NCBI GenBank assembly: GCA_017524665.1
Contig: JAFXVF010000002.1
Coordinates: 77,026-141,025 of the forward strand
Origin: Clostridia bacterium
Lineage (GTDB): Bacteria; Bacillota; Clostridia; TANB77; CAG-508
Direction of reading: 5' to 3'
DNA length: 64,000 nt
Below are positions 18,858-28,830 of this stretch, piece by piece (position 1 is the stretch's first letter; each line of letters opens with the position of its first letter). The notes beneath the pieces were generated by a model. It had not been told where the DNA came from, ran no database searches, and saw nothing but the letters and a program-made list of their open reading frames with translations. The translations under genes and the position numbers were made by a program.

Positions 18858-20107
18858 TTGGGAGAAAAGAATAAAAAAATACAAAAGAAAGAAATAGTAA
18901 GAACAGTTTTGATAGTAACAATAATTTGTATTGCAATATATATTGTATATATGTTATATGGCCTAATAAAAACACCAACAAATATCTTTGTTGTTGAAAA
19001 TGGTAAGTTAACAATGGAAGAAGAAACAATACGGATATATAATACGTGATGAAGTGGTGTTACAGGGAGAAAACTATAAAAATGGTATGGTAAAAATTAA
19101 AGCAGAAGGTGAAAGAGTACAAGTTGGAGCTTCAATTTTTAGATACTATAGCAAAGATGAAGAAAATCTTGTAAAAAAGATAGAAGAGCTTGACTTAAAA
19201 ATTGATGAGGCCATGGAAAATGAAATGACTGTATTCCCAAGTGACATAAAAGTATTAAACAGCAAGATAGAGAAAAATATAGAAAAAATTTATTCTGAAA
19301 ATGATTTGTCAAAAATAACAGAAATAAAAAAAGAAATTGATGAAGCAGTATCAAAGAAAGCAACAATAGCTGGAGAGCAAAGTCCGGCAGGGTCATATGT
19401 AAAAAAACTTATTGATGAAAGAGCAGAATATGAATATACACTGAATTCTGGGACAGAAGATGTAAAAACAGAACTAGCTGGTATAGTTTCATATAAAGTG
19501 GATGGATTTGAAAGTGTACTTTCGCCTTCAAACTTTAACGGTATATATAAAAACTTACTACTTGACCTTAACGTAAAAACTGGACAAACTGTAAAAGAAA
19601 GTGAAGAATCAGGAAAAATAATAAACAATTTCAAATTTTATATTGCAGTTATACTAGATTCAGCTGAAGCAAAAGAAGCGGCAGTACGGAAAAAGTTTAA
19701 AGGTTAGACTAGCTTCTAAAGAAATACTATCATGTAAAATTGTGCAGATAAATGAAGAAGTAGATGGAAGTAGAGTAATATTCTTGGAAACAAGTAGCTA
19801 TTCTCAAGAATTAGTAAATTACAGAAAACTATCAATGGACGTTATTTGGTGGAGTGATGAAGGCTTAAAAATTCCTAATTCAGCGATACAAAAAGAAGGA
19901 AAACTTAATTATGTTATAAGAAACAGAGCTGGCTATATGGACAAAATCTTAGTAAAAGTCCTAAGAAGCAATAATAGCTACTCAATTGTTACAAAATATA
20001 AAACTGACGAATTAAAAGAGCTAGGCTTTACACAAAACGAAATAATAAACATGAAAAGTATTTCTTTATATGATGAAATACTTATAAATGTAAAAGACAG
20101 CACATAA
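18858..20107 (+). CDS. HlyD-like membrane adaptor, two +1 shifts at CGG
   Basis: Read with skips at 19032 and 19687 this is one 415-residue protein from TTG 18858 behind GAGGTGAGG. An N-terminal transmembrane helix (about 14-37) is followed by a beta/coiled-coil/beta layout typical of HlyD/membrane fusion proteins; a barrel-like segment (VLQGENYKNGMV...) and a Glu/Lys-rich helical hairpin are visible. In the zero frame the protein would stop 5 codons after the first CGG and 5 after the second. HlyD-like genes are often found between miaA and sepF in Clostridia. Role in division-site or envelope transport is inferred only from context. Confidence 0.82.
19032..19035 (+). other. +1 frameshift site ATA CGG A
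   Basis: First in-frame CGG of the HlyD-like gene; the zero frame meets TGA 4 codons later, the +1 frame continues GYIIRDEVV. Confidence 0.85.
19687..19690 (+). other. +1 frameshift site GTA CGG A
   Basis: Second in-frame CGG of the HlyD-like gene; zero frame ends in TAG, +1 frame continues GKSLKVRLASKE. Confidence 0.85.
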
Positions 20108-20186
20108 AAAAACTAAATCGGCAAAAAGACAATATTACAAAAATGTTACAAACAAGTTAAATGTATATTACAAATTGAAAAAACTA

Positions 20187-20216
20187 TTGACAAATGAGGG
20201 TATAAAGATAGATACT
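20187..20216 (+). promoter_or_regulatory. sepF promoter
   Basis: TTGACA at 20187-20192 and GATACT at 20211-20216, 18 bases apart, precede AGGAGGG and the sepF ATG. Confidence 0.5.
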
Positions 20217-20260
20217 TATAGTATCATAACGAATGAGAAATATTTTAGGAGGGTTTTTAA

Positions 20261-20728
20261 ATGGGAAATGCAGTAGTAAATAAGGTATTAGACTTTTTTA
20301 GAGGAGAAAACGCAGAAGGAGAAGAAGAATTAGATAACGAATATACATATGATTATGAAGGAGAGGGCGAAGAAGAAGAAGAACAAGAAAGAGGCTTCTT
20401 TGGAAGAAAAAGTAGCAAAGTTGTAAATATGCCTCAAACACAGGTAAGAATGAAAATATGCAAGCCTACAAGCTTTGAACAATCAGAGGAAATTTGCAAT
20501 GAATTAAAAGAAAAGAAATCAATAGTTGTAAATTTAGAATATGTTAATAAAGATGTCGCTAGAAGAATAGTTGACTTTATTAGTGGTTCTGTTCATGCTT
20601 TAGATGGACACATTGAAAAAATTTCAAATTCTATTTTCCTAGTAGCACCATTTAACTATGAGATTGTAAATGACTTAGCAAGAGAGGAAATAAAAAACAA
20701 ATTGTCTGTTTCATGGCTAAAAAATTAA
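20261..20728 (+). CDS. sepF: cell division protein SepF
   Basis: 155 residues. An N-terminal amphipathic membrane-binding helix, an acidic linker, and the SepF core (KICKPTSFEQSEEICNELKEKKSIVVNLEYV...RRIVDFISGSVHALDG). It tethers and bundles FtsZ at the septum. divIVA follows 22 bases later. Confidence 0.95.
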   Translation: MGNAVVNKVLDFFRGENAEGEEELDNEYTYDYEGEGEEEEEQERGFFGRKSSKVVNMPQTQVRMKICKPTSFEQSEEICNELKEKKSIVVNLEYVNKDVARRIVDFISGSVHALDGHIEKISNSIFLVAPFNYEIVNDLAREEIKNKLSVSWLKN

Positions 20729-20750
20729 TAAAAAGCGGAGGGAATACATT

Positions 20751-21203
20751 ATGTTAACACCACTAGATATCGAAAATAAGAAATTTTCGAAGCAAATGGT
20801 AAATGGATACAATGTAGACGAAGTAGACGATTTTTTAGACGAACTTACAAAAGATTATGCAAAGCTTTATAAGGAATCTACTGAATCTAAATCAAAGATA
20901 GATGAATTAAATGGTGATGTTGAAAAATATAGAACTATAGAATCAACATTACAAAGCACATTGCTTATGGCTCAAACGACAGCAGAAGAAGTAAAAAGTG
21001 TTGCACAAAAAGAAGCTGAACAAATTATTAGAGAAGCACAAAATCAAGCACATAGTGCTGTAGAAGAACTTAATACACAAATAGCATTGAAGCAAAAAGA
21101 ATTAGAAGACGTAAAAAAACAGGTAGATGTATATAAAGCAAAAATGGAAGCACTGCTTATTTCACAGTTAGAACTTCTAAAAGATGTAAATAAAGATGAA
21201 TAA
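20751..21203 (+). CDS. divIVA: DivIVA domain protein
   Basis: 150 residues. The N-terminal membrane-curvature domain is clear (MLTPLDIENKKFSKQMVNGYNVDEVDDFLD in part), followed by coiled coil to the end. Marks negatively curved membrane at septa and poles. It is in the same operon as sepF; a terminator follows. Confidence 0.93.
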   Translation: MLTPLDIENKKFSKQMVNGYNVDEVDDFLDELTKDYAKLYKESTESKSKIDELNGDVEKYRTIESTLQSTLLMAQTTAEEVKSVAQKEAEQIIREAQNQAHSAVEELNTQIALKQKELEDVKKQVDVYKAKMEALLISQLELLKDVNKDE

Positions 21204-21204
21204 A

Positions 21205-21236
21205 AGGGCCTAGTTAAATTCAACTAGGCTTTTTTT
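21205..21236 (+). terminator. terminator after divIVA
   Basis: GCCTAGTT pairs with AACTAGGC and is followed by seven Ts. Confidence 0.9.
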
Positions 21237-21306
21237 AGCATTACTTTAAAACAGTATGAGCTTTTATATACTTAAATAAAGAGCATGATGCGAAAGGAGG
21301 TTCCAT

Positions 21307-23511
21307 TTGAAAAAGATAATATTTGGTATTTCTATTTTTTTAATATTAATCATTTTAATGTCACCAGCAATTGTAGAGGCATTTCAATATGGGATAATAG
21401 GCGATATCGATGCAAAGGATGGTATTGGACTAACAGATATACTAAGAATAAAGCAACATCTAATAGGCATTAGTAATTTAAATTATGACGAAGCAGAAAT
21501 AGCTGATGCTGACAATAATGGAAGAGTAAATTTAACAGATCTGATTAAAGTAAAAAGAATGTTTATGGGGAACGAAGCAATAAAATACAGAGACAACATA
21601 TTACATCATAAAAAAGATAATTCGGGTAATGAATACTATACATATGCATATCCAGATGAAGACAATATGCTGTCGAAATTATATACTGTATACATAAAAT
21701 TGCCAACTGAAGCAGATACAGAAGCAAACTGGCAAGAAGTTGCTTGCTATGATGTAATTACAGCAGAACCAAAAACAACCCAAGGTTCGCATAATGAACT
21801 AGTGACTGTTAAAGAGAATGAGAAAGTAATTTACAATGTGCATACAGCATATGCAGGTGAAAATGAAAATAAAAAGGAATACCATACCGCATTTGTACAA
21901 TTTGACTTTAAAGGAGAAATAAATGTAAAAATAAAAACAAACATAGTATATTCAAATGGGGACAAAGTATATGTTTCAAAGGCAAGGATAAGACCAAGCA
22001 ATGAAGGCGTAAGCCCGTATAAAGTATCTACTGATGACACAAGATTTACGCTTAGAGAAAGTGGAAACTATTCTTTTGAAGTATATTATAACAACAGGTG
22101 GAATACCGAAACAAATTTATGCTTATTTACTGATGAAATACAAGAAGAGAAACCATTTTATAAAACAAGTGTAGAAGAAAAACAATTTTACTTAAGTGCT
22201 GGAATACACTACTTGGATAGTGGCTTAGCTGAGGACACAGAACTAAAAGAAGCAAACATTTTAAAGAAGAAGAAAATAAATGGAAAAGACGTAAGTTATT
22301 TAGACTTACCGTCTGATTCATGCTTATATATTGAAAAAGGTGCAATATTTAAAGGAAATATAAGAATTCAAAATGCATCAAATGTAAAAGTACTTGGTGG
22401 TGGAATACTTGATCAGTCAGAATTTACAACTGAAGAAAATGGAATTACAAACTATGCTACTTATGGTGTTTCAATTAGAAATTCTCAAGCTGTAAGTGTT
22501 GATGGAATTATAATTAAAACACCATCTGGGTATGGCGTTTCAACAGGCGACCTAAACTTGGGGATATTTAATAATATAAAGATTTTTTCAGCTGGAAGAT
22601 ATACAGATGGAATTGACTTAATGTCTTCATCAAATATAATAATAAGAAAATGTTTCTTACGTACGAATGACGATTCTATAGCAATTTATGGATCAAGAGG
22701 ACAAGGAGGTTATTGCACTGGCAAATTTTTAGTAGCATTAAACGAATGGGACCCCCAATCTAATACAGAAGTGCCGTGGAACCAATTACCTAGATTAAAG
22801 AAAAATGATATAGATGAATTCTTAGGAGAAATTGCTGACAAAATTGATATTGACAAGTTTGTAATTAATTATGATGAAAATGGAAACCAAATATTAAGAA
22901 TCGGTGATGCAAGCAACTATATGATTGTAGACAATATATTATGGGCAGATGACACACATACAATAAACATTGGCACACATGGCTATTATATTGCTGAAAA
23001 CGAAACTGATGCAGACTTTATAAGCAATATATACTTTGATAATATTGATATACTTGAATGTAAAACAATATCCGCATATTACAGTGAGGGAGCTGCAATA
23101 AATTTTAGAATAAGAGATAAAGTAGTTGTAGAAAATATTAATTTCAATAATATAAGAATTGAGGACATATCATACTCAAGAATTGCATGTGTTTACCAAA
23201 ATCCTATTGCCGACGAGGCCAACTTTGCACCTTCAGACCCTATAGGAAATTACAATTACGTACAACAAATAGATGGCTGCCATGCTGGATTAAGAGCAAG
23301 TAATATTACTTTTTCAAATATTTCATACAAAGATAATGGGACAAATAAATTTGCCGAATTTGAAAATAAAAAATTAATTCAAATTTTAGGAAACGTAGAA
23401 TCACAAACAAGTAATATATCATTTGAAAACGTTAAAATTAATAACAACAATATAACACTAAGTGATATTCAAATATCGGATGGAACAGTTACTAACGTTA
23501 CAGTTGAATAA
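21307..23511 (+). CDS. secreted beta-helix glycosidase with N-terminal dockerin
   Basis: 734 residues from TTG 21307 behind AAAGGAGG. After a signal peptide (about 1-25) come two dockerin repeats, GDIDAKDGIGLTDILRIKQ and ADADNNGRVNLTDLIKVKR (about 31-90), then a linker and a right-handed beta-helix domain. The segment with GRYTDGIDL and NDDSIAIYG gives the paired Asp residues seen in GH28 and GH49 enzymes, so it likely cleaves a polysaccharide such as a pectin or dextran. Dockerin suggests attachment to a cohesin scaffold; none is in the window. Confidence 0.8.
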   Translation: MKKIIFGISIFLILIILMSPAIVEAFQYGIIGDIDAKDGIGLTDILRIKQHLIGISNLNYDEAEIADADNNGRVNLTDLIKVKRMFMGNEAIKYRDNILHHKKDNSGNEYYTYAYPDEDNMLSKLYTVYIKLPTEADTEANWQEVACYDVITAEPKTTQGSHNELVTVKENEKVIYNVHTAYAGENENKKEYHTAFVQFDFKGEINVKIKTNIVYSNGDKVYVSKARIRPSNEGVSPYKVSTDDTRFTLRESGNYSFEVYYNNRWNTETNLCLFTDEIQEEKPFYKTSVEEKQFYLSAGIHYLDSGLAEDTELKEANILKKKKINGKDVSYLDLPSDSCLYIEKGAIFKGNIRIQNASNVKVLGGGILDQSEFTTEENGITNYATYGVSIRNSQAVSVDGIIIKTPSGYGVSTGDLNLGIFNNIKIFSAGRYTDGIDLMSSSNIIIRKCFLRTNDDSIAIYGSRGQGGYCTGKFLVALNEWDPQSNTEVPWNQLPRLKKNDIDEFLGEIADKIDIDKFVINYDENGNQILRIGDASNYMIVDNILWADDTHTINIGTHGYYIAENETDADFISNIYFDNIDILECKTISAYYSEGAAINFRIRDKVVVENINFNNIRIEDISYSRIACVYQNPIADEANFAPSDPIGNYNYVQQIDGCHAGLRASNITFSNISYKDNGTNKFAEFENKKLIQILGNVESQTSNISFENVKINNNNITLSDIQISDGTVTNVTVE

Positions 23512-23621
23512 AAGTAAATTTTTTATGTAAAATGTATTGCCAAATAAATGAAATTTATATATAATACATATGCAAAATATTACAGAACTATTAAGACTAT
23601 GTTACATTTTTGTTAATTGTA

Positions 23622-23649
23622 TTGACTTATGTACAAATTAGAATAAAAT
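23622..23649 (+). promoter_or_regulatory. rsmD promoter
   Basis: TTGACT at 23622-23627 and TAAAAT at 23644-23649, spacer 16, before AAAGGAG and the rsmD ATG. Confidence 0.55.
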
Positions 23650-23679
23650 AATATTATTACAAAAGGGTAAAGGAGTATT

Positions 23680-24234
23680 ATGCGAATTATTAGTGGCATA
23701 GCAAGAGGAACAAAGCTAATGACCTTAGATGGCAATGATACGACAAGACCAACTTTAGATAGAGTTAAAGAGCCAATGTTTAGCATTATACAAAACTGGA
23801 TTCAAGATGCAAATGTGCTAGACTTATTTTCCGGTTCTGGAGCGCTTGGACTAGAGGCATTGAGCAGAGGAGCAAAAAAAGCAATACTTTGTGATAATTC
23901 TATAAAGGCTGGAAATATTATTAAAGAAAATATTTCTAAAACAAAAATGGAAGACAGTGCTGAGCTGATAATTGCAAACTTTAAAAAAACTTTAAACGAC
24001 ATAGAAAACCAAAAGTTTGACATTGTTTTCTTAGATCCACCGTATAAAACTCAATATGATATTGAAGCACTTAAGATTATTATAGAAAAAGATATGTTAG
24101 CAGATGATGGAATTATAGTGCTAGAGACAGATTCAGATGAAAAAATAGAGGAATTAAAGAATATTAATATAAATATTTATAAGATTAGAAAATACGGTAG
24201 GATTATACTTGCTTTTCTAAATCGAAAGGGGTAA
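23680..24234 (+). CDS. rsmD: 16S rRNA (guanine966-N2)-methyltransferase
   Basis: 184 residues. Starts MRIISGIARG, with TRPTLDRVKEPMF, the SAM-binding VLDLFSGSGALGLEALSRGA (about 47) and the catalytic DPPY (about 118). Methylates G966 of 16S rRNA during 30S assembly. In many Clostridia coaD follows; here a coiled-coil protein does. Confidence 0.94.
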   Translation: MRIISGIARGTKLMTLDGNDTTRPTLDRVKEPMFSIIQNWIQDANVLDLFSGSGALGLEALSRGAKKAILCDNSIKAGNIIKENISKTKMEDSAELIIANFKKTLNDIENQKFDIVFLDPPYKTQYDIEALKIIIEKDMLADDGIIVLETDSDEKIEELKNININIYKIRKYGRIILAFLNRKG

Positions 24235-24242
24235 ATAAACCA

Positions 24243-24680
24243 ATGGAAATTTTCACATTACTAGAAACTTTAGAAGACATATTAGAGAGAAGTAAAACTA
24301 TACCATTTTCAGGTAAAGGTATAGTTGATAAAGAAGAAATTCTTGAAATAATTAAAGAAATAAGATTAAAACTTCCTGATGAATTAAAGCAAGCAAAATG
24401 GGTTAAAGAGGAAAGACAAAGAATAATAGAAGAAGCTCAAAAAGAAGCAGACGGTATTGTTAAAGAAGCAGAAAATCGTATTATCTCTATGATAGATGAA
24501 CATGAAATTACAAGAAAAGCTTATGAGCAAAAAGCTGAAATTATTGAAACAGCAAATGAGATGTCTAGAGAAATATCTAAAGGCACAAAGGACTATGCAG
24601 ATAATGTCTTATTAGAACTAGAAGCTACATTGGAAGAAGCCCTTAAAACAATACAAAATAATAGAAGAGAATTAAAATAA
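24243..24680 (+). CDS. coiled-coil protein of unknown function
   Basis: 145 residues, almost entirely helical with Glu/Lys/Ala heptads (about 60-140) and no membrane segment. Proteins of this kind in the rsmD-coaD neighbourhood of Clostridia are annotated loosely as ATPase or DivIVA-like; no ATPase motif is visible. It lies 8 bases after rsmD and ends at a terminator. Confidence 0.65.
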   Translation: MEIFTLLETLEDILERSKTIPFSGKGIVDKEEILEIIKEIRLKLPDELKQAKWVKEERQRIIEEAQKEADGIVKEAENRIISMIDEHEITRKAYEQKAEIIETANEMSREISKGTKDYADNVLLELEATLEEALKTIQNNRRELK

Positions 24681-24686
24681 CAAAGT

Positions 24687-24736
24687 AAGATACCTAAATA
24701 GGCTTAAAAAGTTTATTTAAAAGGTATCTTTTTTTA
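24687..24736 (+). terminator. terminator before ftsK
   Basis: AAGATACCT pairs with AGGTATCTT, with an inner AAATA/TATTT stem, followed by a T-run. Confidence 0.8.
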
Positions 24737-24874
24737 TGTCTATTTTCTTTTTAAAATTTATTTAAAAACTTGTTTAAAAATATGCTTAAAACGTGATAAA
24801 AATACAAAAAAAATTTAATAAAATTCTAGCTTTTTTTTTATTAATGGTGTAAACTTTAATGGGAGGAAAATCAA

Positions 24875-27241
24875 ATGGCAAAAAGAAGAAAAAAAAGCAA
24901 CAAAAAATCATTTATGACTGGAGATGTTGCGATAGTAGTATTAATTATTCTAAGCATTCTTCTTGGCATACTAATATATGCTGAAACAGGAACGCTTGGA
25001 AAAACATTGGGACCATTGCTAGGTGGAATAATGGGATTTTTAAAATATCTATTACCTGTTGCAACATTTGGCTTAGCAATATATATTGCGTGCGATAACA
25101 AGGAATTTATTGTATCGAAATTCGTACAAGTTGGAATTCTTTTAATAAGCATTGCAATTATTATGACTACATATCAAATATCTACAGGGCATATTAATAT
25201 AAATTCATCATTCAGTGACGCATTAAGACAAGGCTATGAATTAGGAACAAGAGATATTGGTGGAGGAGCACTTGGAGCACTTGTTTCTGTACCACTAGTA
25301 AAAACAATAGGTGGTGTTGCTACAACAATTGTTGCTATAGGTGCATTAGTTGTTTGGGCAGTATATACTTTTGGAATAAAACCATCTAATATGCTTGCAA
25401 ATGCAGTTGAAAGAGCAGAAGAAAAGAAAGAAGAAAAAGCTGAAGAAAGAGCAAGATTAAGAGAAGAAAGATTAAAACAACGTGAAGAAAGAAAACATGA
25501 AAAAGAAGCTGAAAAACAGGGAAACAATAAAGATGAAGTAATAGAAGATCAAATAACGATAAATATGGGTATAGGAAAAAATGCTAAGGGACAAAAGATA
25601 TATGAACATGATGAAGACCTTATACCAAATAACATTGGACAAAAGAAGGATAATCCTGAGGAGCTTGAAAACTTATTTAAACAGGAACAAGAAACAAAAG
25701 AAGAAAAAACAAAGGAAGTATTACAATTAGCACATACAATAACAGTAGAAGAAGAAAATTATGAATTCCCACCTATAGAATTACTAAACGAAGGAGAAGC
25801 TAAAACATTAAAGGGTGGAAAGAAAGCGCTTACAGATACTGCTACAAAATTACAAAAAACTTTATACAGCTTTGGTGTGTCAGCAAAAGTTGAAAATGTA
25901 TCAGTTGGCCCAGCTATTACAAGATATGAGCTAAAGCCTGCTGAAGGAGTAAGAGTAAGCAAAATTGCCAACTTAGCAGATGATATTGCATTAAACTTAG
26001 CAGCAGAAAGCATTCGTATAGAAGCACCAATTCCTGGCAAAAATGCTGTTGGAATTGAAATACCAAACAAAGAGAAAGAGGTTGTAAATTTAAGAGACAT
26101 TATTGATTCTGATGCATTTAACAATAGTAAGTCGAAACTATCTTTTGCGTTAGGAAAAAATGTTGCTGGAGAAGCAGTTGTAACAGATATTGCAAAAATG
26201 CCACACGTTTTAATTGCTGGATCTACTGGTTCAGGAAAGAGTGTTTGTATAAATACACTTATTGCAAGTATTATATATAAAGCAAAGCCAAGCGAAGTTA
26301 AGCTTGTAATGGTAGACCCAAAGGTTGTTGAATTATCTGTATATAATGGAATACCACATTTATTAATTCCTGTTGTTACAGACCCTAAAAAAGCTGCAGG
26401 AGCATTAGCATGGGCTGTTCAAGAGATGGTAAATAGATATGGTTTATTTGCTGCAAAAAATGTTAGAGATATAAAAGGATATAATGAAGCAATAGAAAGT
26501 GAAGGAGGAACAGGAAAACTTCCTCAAATAGTTATTATCATAGATGAGCTTGCAGATTTAATGATGGTTGCAAAGAACGACGTAGAAGATGCAATTTGTA
26601 GACTAGCACAAATGGCGAGAGCAGCAGGAATGCACTTAGTAATTGCAACTCAAAGACCTTCTGTAGATGTAATTACAGGTTTAATCAAAGCAAATATTCC
26701 ATCAAGAATTGCGTTTGCAGTATCTTCTGGAGTGGATTCTAGAACAATACTTGATTCAGTTGGAGCTGAAAACCTCCTAGGAAAAGGTGATATGCTATTT
26801 GCACCTGTTGGAGTAAATAAACCAACAAGAATTCAAGGAGCTTTTGTTTCAGACAAAGAAGTAGAAAAAATAGTTGATTTTCTAAAATCAAATGGTGAAG
26901 TTAGATATGATGAAGACATATTAGAATCTATTGAGAATGCAAATAAATCAGATAAGGATTTAGAAGAAGAATGTTCAGATGATGACACGGATCCATTCTT
27001 AATGGAAGCAATTGAAACAGTTGTAGAAACTGGACAAGCATCAACATCGTTTATACAAAGAAGATTTAAAGTTGGTTATGCAAGAGCAGGACGTATAATG
27101 GATCAAATGGAACAAAGAGGCATAATTTCTGGATACCAAGGAAGCAAACCACGTGAGGTTTTAATGTCAAAAGAACGTTGGGCTGAGTTAAAAATGGCAC
27201 CACAACAGCAAACAAGCGAAGAACAACAAACAGAAGAATAA
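24875..27241 (+). CDS. ftsK: DNA translocase FtsK/SpoIIIE
   Basis: 788 residues. Four N-terminal transmembrane helices (about 12-175), a charged linker, then the RecA-like motor with Walker [11 protein letters not shown] (about 449), Walker [12 protein letters not shown] (about 557) and a C-terminal winged-helix gamma domain ([27 protein letters not shown]) that reads KOPS/SRS sequences. Moves chromosomes through the closing septum and, in sporulation, into the forespore. GGGAGG precedes the ATG. Confidence 0.96.
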   Translation: MAKRRKKSNKKSFMTGDVAIVVLIILSILLGILIYAETGTLGKTLGPLLGGIMGFLKYLLPVATFGLAIYIACDNKEFIVSKFVQVGILLISIAIIMTTYQISTGHININSSFSDALRQGYELGTRDIGGGALGALVSVPLVKTIGGVATTIVAIGALVVWAVYTFGIKPSNMLANAVERAEEKKEEKAEERARLREERLKQREERKHEKEAEKQGNNKDEVIEDQITINMGIGKNAKGQKIYEHDEDLIPNNIGQKKDNPEELENLFKQEQETKEEKTKEVLQLAHTITVEEENYEFPPIELLNEGEAKTLKGGKKALTDTATKLQKTLYSFGVSAKVENVSVGPAITRYELKPAEGVRVSKIANLADDIALNLAAESIRIEAPIPGKNAVGIEIPNKEKEVVNLRDIIDSDAFNNSKSKLSFALGKNVAGEAVVTDIAKMPHVLIAGSTGSGKSVCINTLIASIIYKAKPSEVKLVMVDPKVVELSVYNGIPHLLIPVVTDPKKAAGALAWAVQEMVNRYGLFAAKNVRDIKGYNEAIESEGGTGKLPQIVIIIDELADLMMVAKNDVEDAICRLAQMARAAGMHLVIATQRPSVDVITGLIKANIPSRIAFAVSSGVDSRTILDSVGAENLLGKGDMLFAPVGVNKPTRIQGAFVSDKEVEKIVDFLKSNGEVRYDEDILESIENANKSDKDLEEECSDDDTDPFLMEAIETVVETGQASTSFIQRRFKVGYARAGRIMDQMEQRGIISGYQGSKPREVLMSKERWAELKMAPQQQTSEEQQTEE

Positions 27242-27282
27242 AAGAGCTAACATAGCTCTAAATGAAAGAGAGAAACTAATTT

Positions 27283-28818
27283 ATGTCCAAGCAAGAGATT
27301 CTTTCTAAGCTAAATTTAAAAGATTATAATAGGGAACTGGAAGAAATTATTGAAAAGAAGGATTTTTCGAGTCAAGTAAAAAACCTTCTTTTAAGCATGT
27401 TTTATAAACTTGAAATTGGATATAAAGATTATTCTACAATCAAAGAAGGAACTCCAACTAAAGAAACATTTATGGAAAGCATAATATATACAATTAAAGA
27501 AAAATGTGACCAAATAGAGCTTATAAAGCCTTCAGAAAAAGAAGAAAAAAAACACTACGCATTTCCAGAAGAGAAAAAAATCTCATGTTATCCAAATGAA
27601 GCAGAATTACTTAATTCTATTTTAGAAATAGGAGATAAAAATTTCAATGTTATCAATGTAGAAAATATAATAGCAAAATCCGTGCAAAGGGTACTTAAGA
27701 ATGGATATGAATTAGACATAAAAGAAGCTCTTACAAATTTTGATGGATGGTCATGGAATAACAATTTAGATACTACAGATGATATTGGAGATTATTTGGT
27801 TTATCAAAACTTAAGAATGCTTATGGGTAACGATTTTATGCTTGAATGGAAAAGGGATAGAAGACAGGATAGAGACTATTTGACTGAAATAAAGAAAAAA
27901 TCAGAAGAAATATATATTTCATTTATAAGATATTCTATTTCAAAAATGGGGATAGCTGAAAGTGGCAAAGATACATTAAACAATGAGTTGCTAGAATTAA
28001 AAGAACGATTAGAGAAAATGGAAGAAAAAAATTGCTTATTAAAAGAAATATATGAAGAAAAAAGAAAACAAACAGATAAAATTGGAACAATAGACAGCAT
28101 ATTAGGCAACAAAACAATCCTCGAAGAAGAATTTAAAAAACGAAATAGTGTGCTTCAAGATGAGGAAAAAATATTTAGCATAAGTGACTTAGCAGATATA
28201 ATTCAAAAAGATAGAGAAAAGGCTGTAGAACAGCTAGAGCAGTGTAATAGCATTCTTGACCCGAAAAACTATCTAAAAAAGATGAAGAGTTTGCAAGATG
28301 CAATATGGACAATAGAAGAATGTGATATAAAAAACATAACTGAAAACAAAATAGAAAAAGATATACTTGAACTACAAAAGATTATTATTGGACACTTTAG
28401 AAAAGAAGTTTTAAGTGCTACAAATAAAAAAGAAATAATGGAAATACTTAATAAATGTAGATACTATATTTATTTACCAATTAAAGAAGAAGGAAACATA
28501 GTTGAAATAATTAATTCTGCAGAATTAAAAACAGATATAGAAAAATTACAAAAAAGAATTATTACACAAGCATGCAAAAACAAAGCAATTGTAATTGTAA
28601 ATCAGGATATAAGCTATAATTCAGAAATTATCAAAAAAATAATAAATACAAAAATTATTGATTTATTAAGAATTAATGTTATGTTTTCAAAAGAAAAAGA
28701 ATATATAGTATTAGACATATATGATGATGAAGTACTAGACCGAACAGAACATATTGAGAAAAAGAATGAATCAGACTTTAGAATAAAATTCGGAAAAAAA
28801 TTTAAGATATTCACATAA
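27283..28818 (+). CDS. hypothetical protein with central coiled coil
   Basis: 511 residues, Glu/Lys-rich, no signal or membrane helix. A coiled coil spans about residues 230-300 and others are likely around 300-380. The last 70 residues look like a small alpha/beta domain. I recognise no family. It sits between ftsK and the beta-CASP nuclease gene, 12 bases before the latter, so it is probably co-transcribed with it. Confidence 0.7.
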   Translation: MSKQEILSKLNLKDYNRELEEIIEKKDFSSQVKNLLLSMFYKLEIGYKDYSTIKEGTPTKETFMESIIYTIKEKCDQIELIKPSEKEEKKHYAFPEEKKISCYPNEAELLNSILEIGDKNFNVINVENIIAKSVQRVLKNGYELDIKEALTNFDGWSWNNNLDTTDDIGDYLVYQNLRMLMGNDFMLEWKRDRRQDRDYLTEIKKKSEEIYISFIRYSISKMGIAESGKDTLNNELLELKERLEKMEEKNCLLKEIYEEKRKQTDKIGTIDSILGNKTILEEEFKKRNSVLQDEEKIFSISDLADIIQKDREKAVEQLEQCNSILDPKNYLKKMKSLQDAIWTIEECDIKNITENKIEKDILELQKIIIGHFRKEVLSATNKKEIMEILNKCRYYIYLPIKEEGNIVEIINSAELKTDIEKLQKRIITQACKNKAIVIVNQDISYNSEIIKKIINTKIIDLLRINVMFSKEKEYIVLDIYDDEVLDRTEHIEKKNESDFRIKFGKKFKIFT

Positions 28819-28830
28819 GAGGAGGAACAA

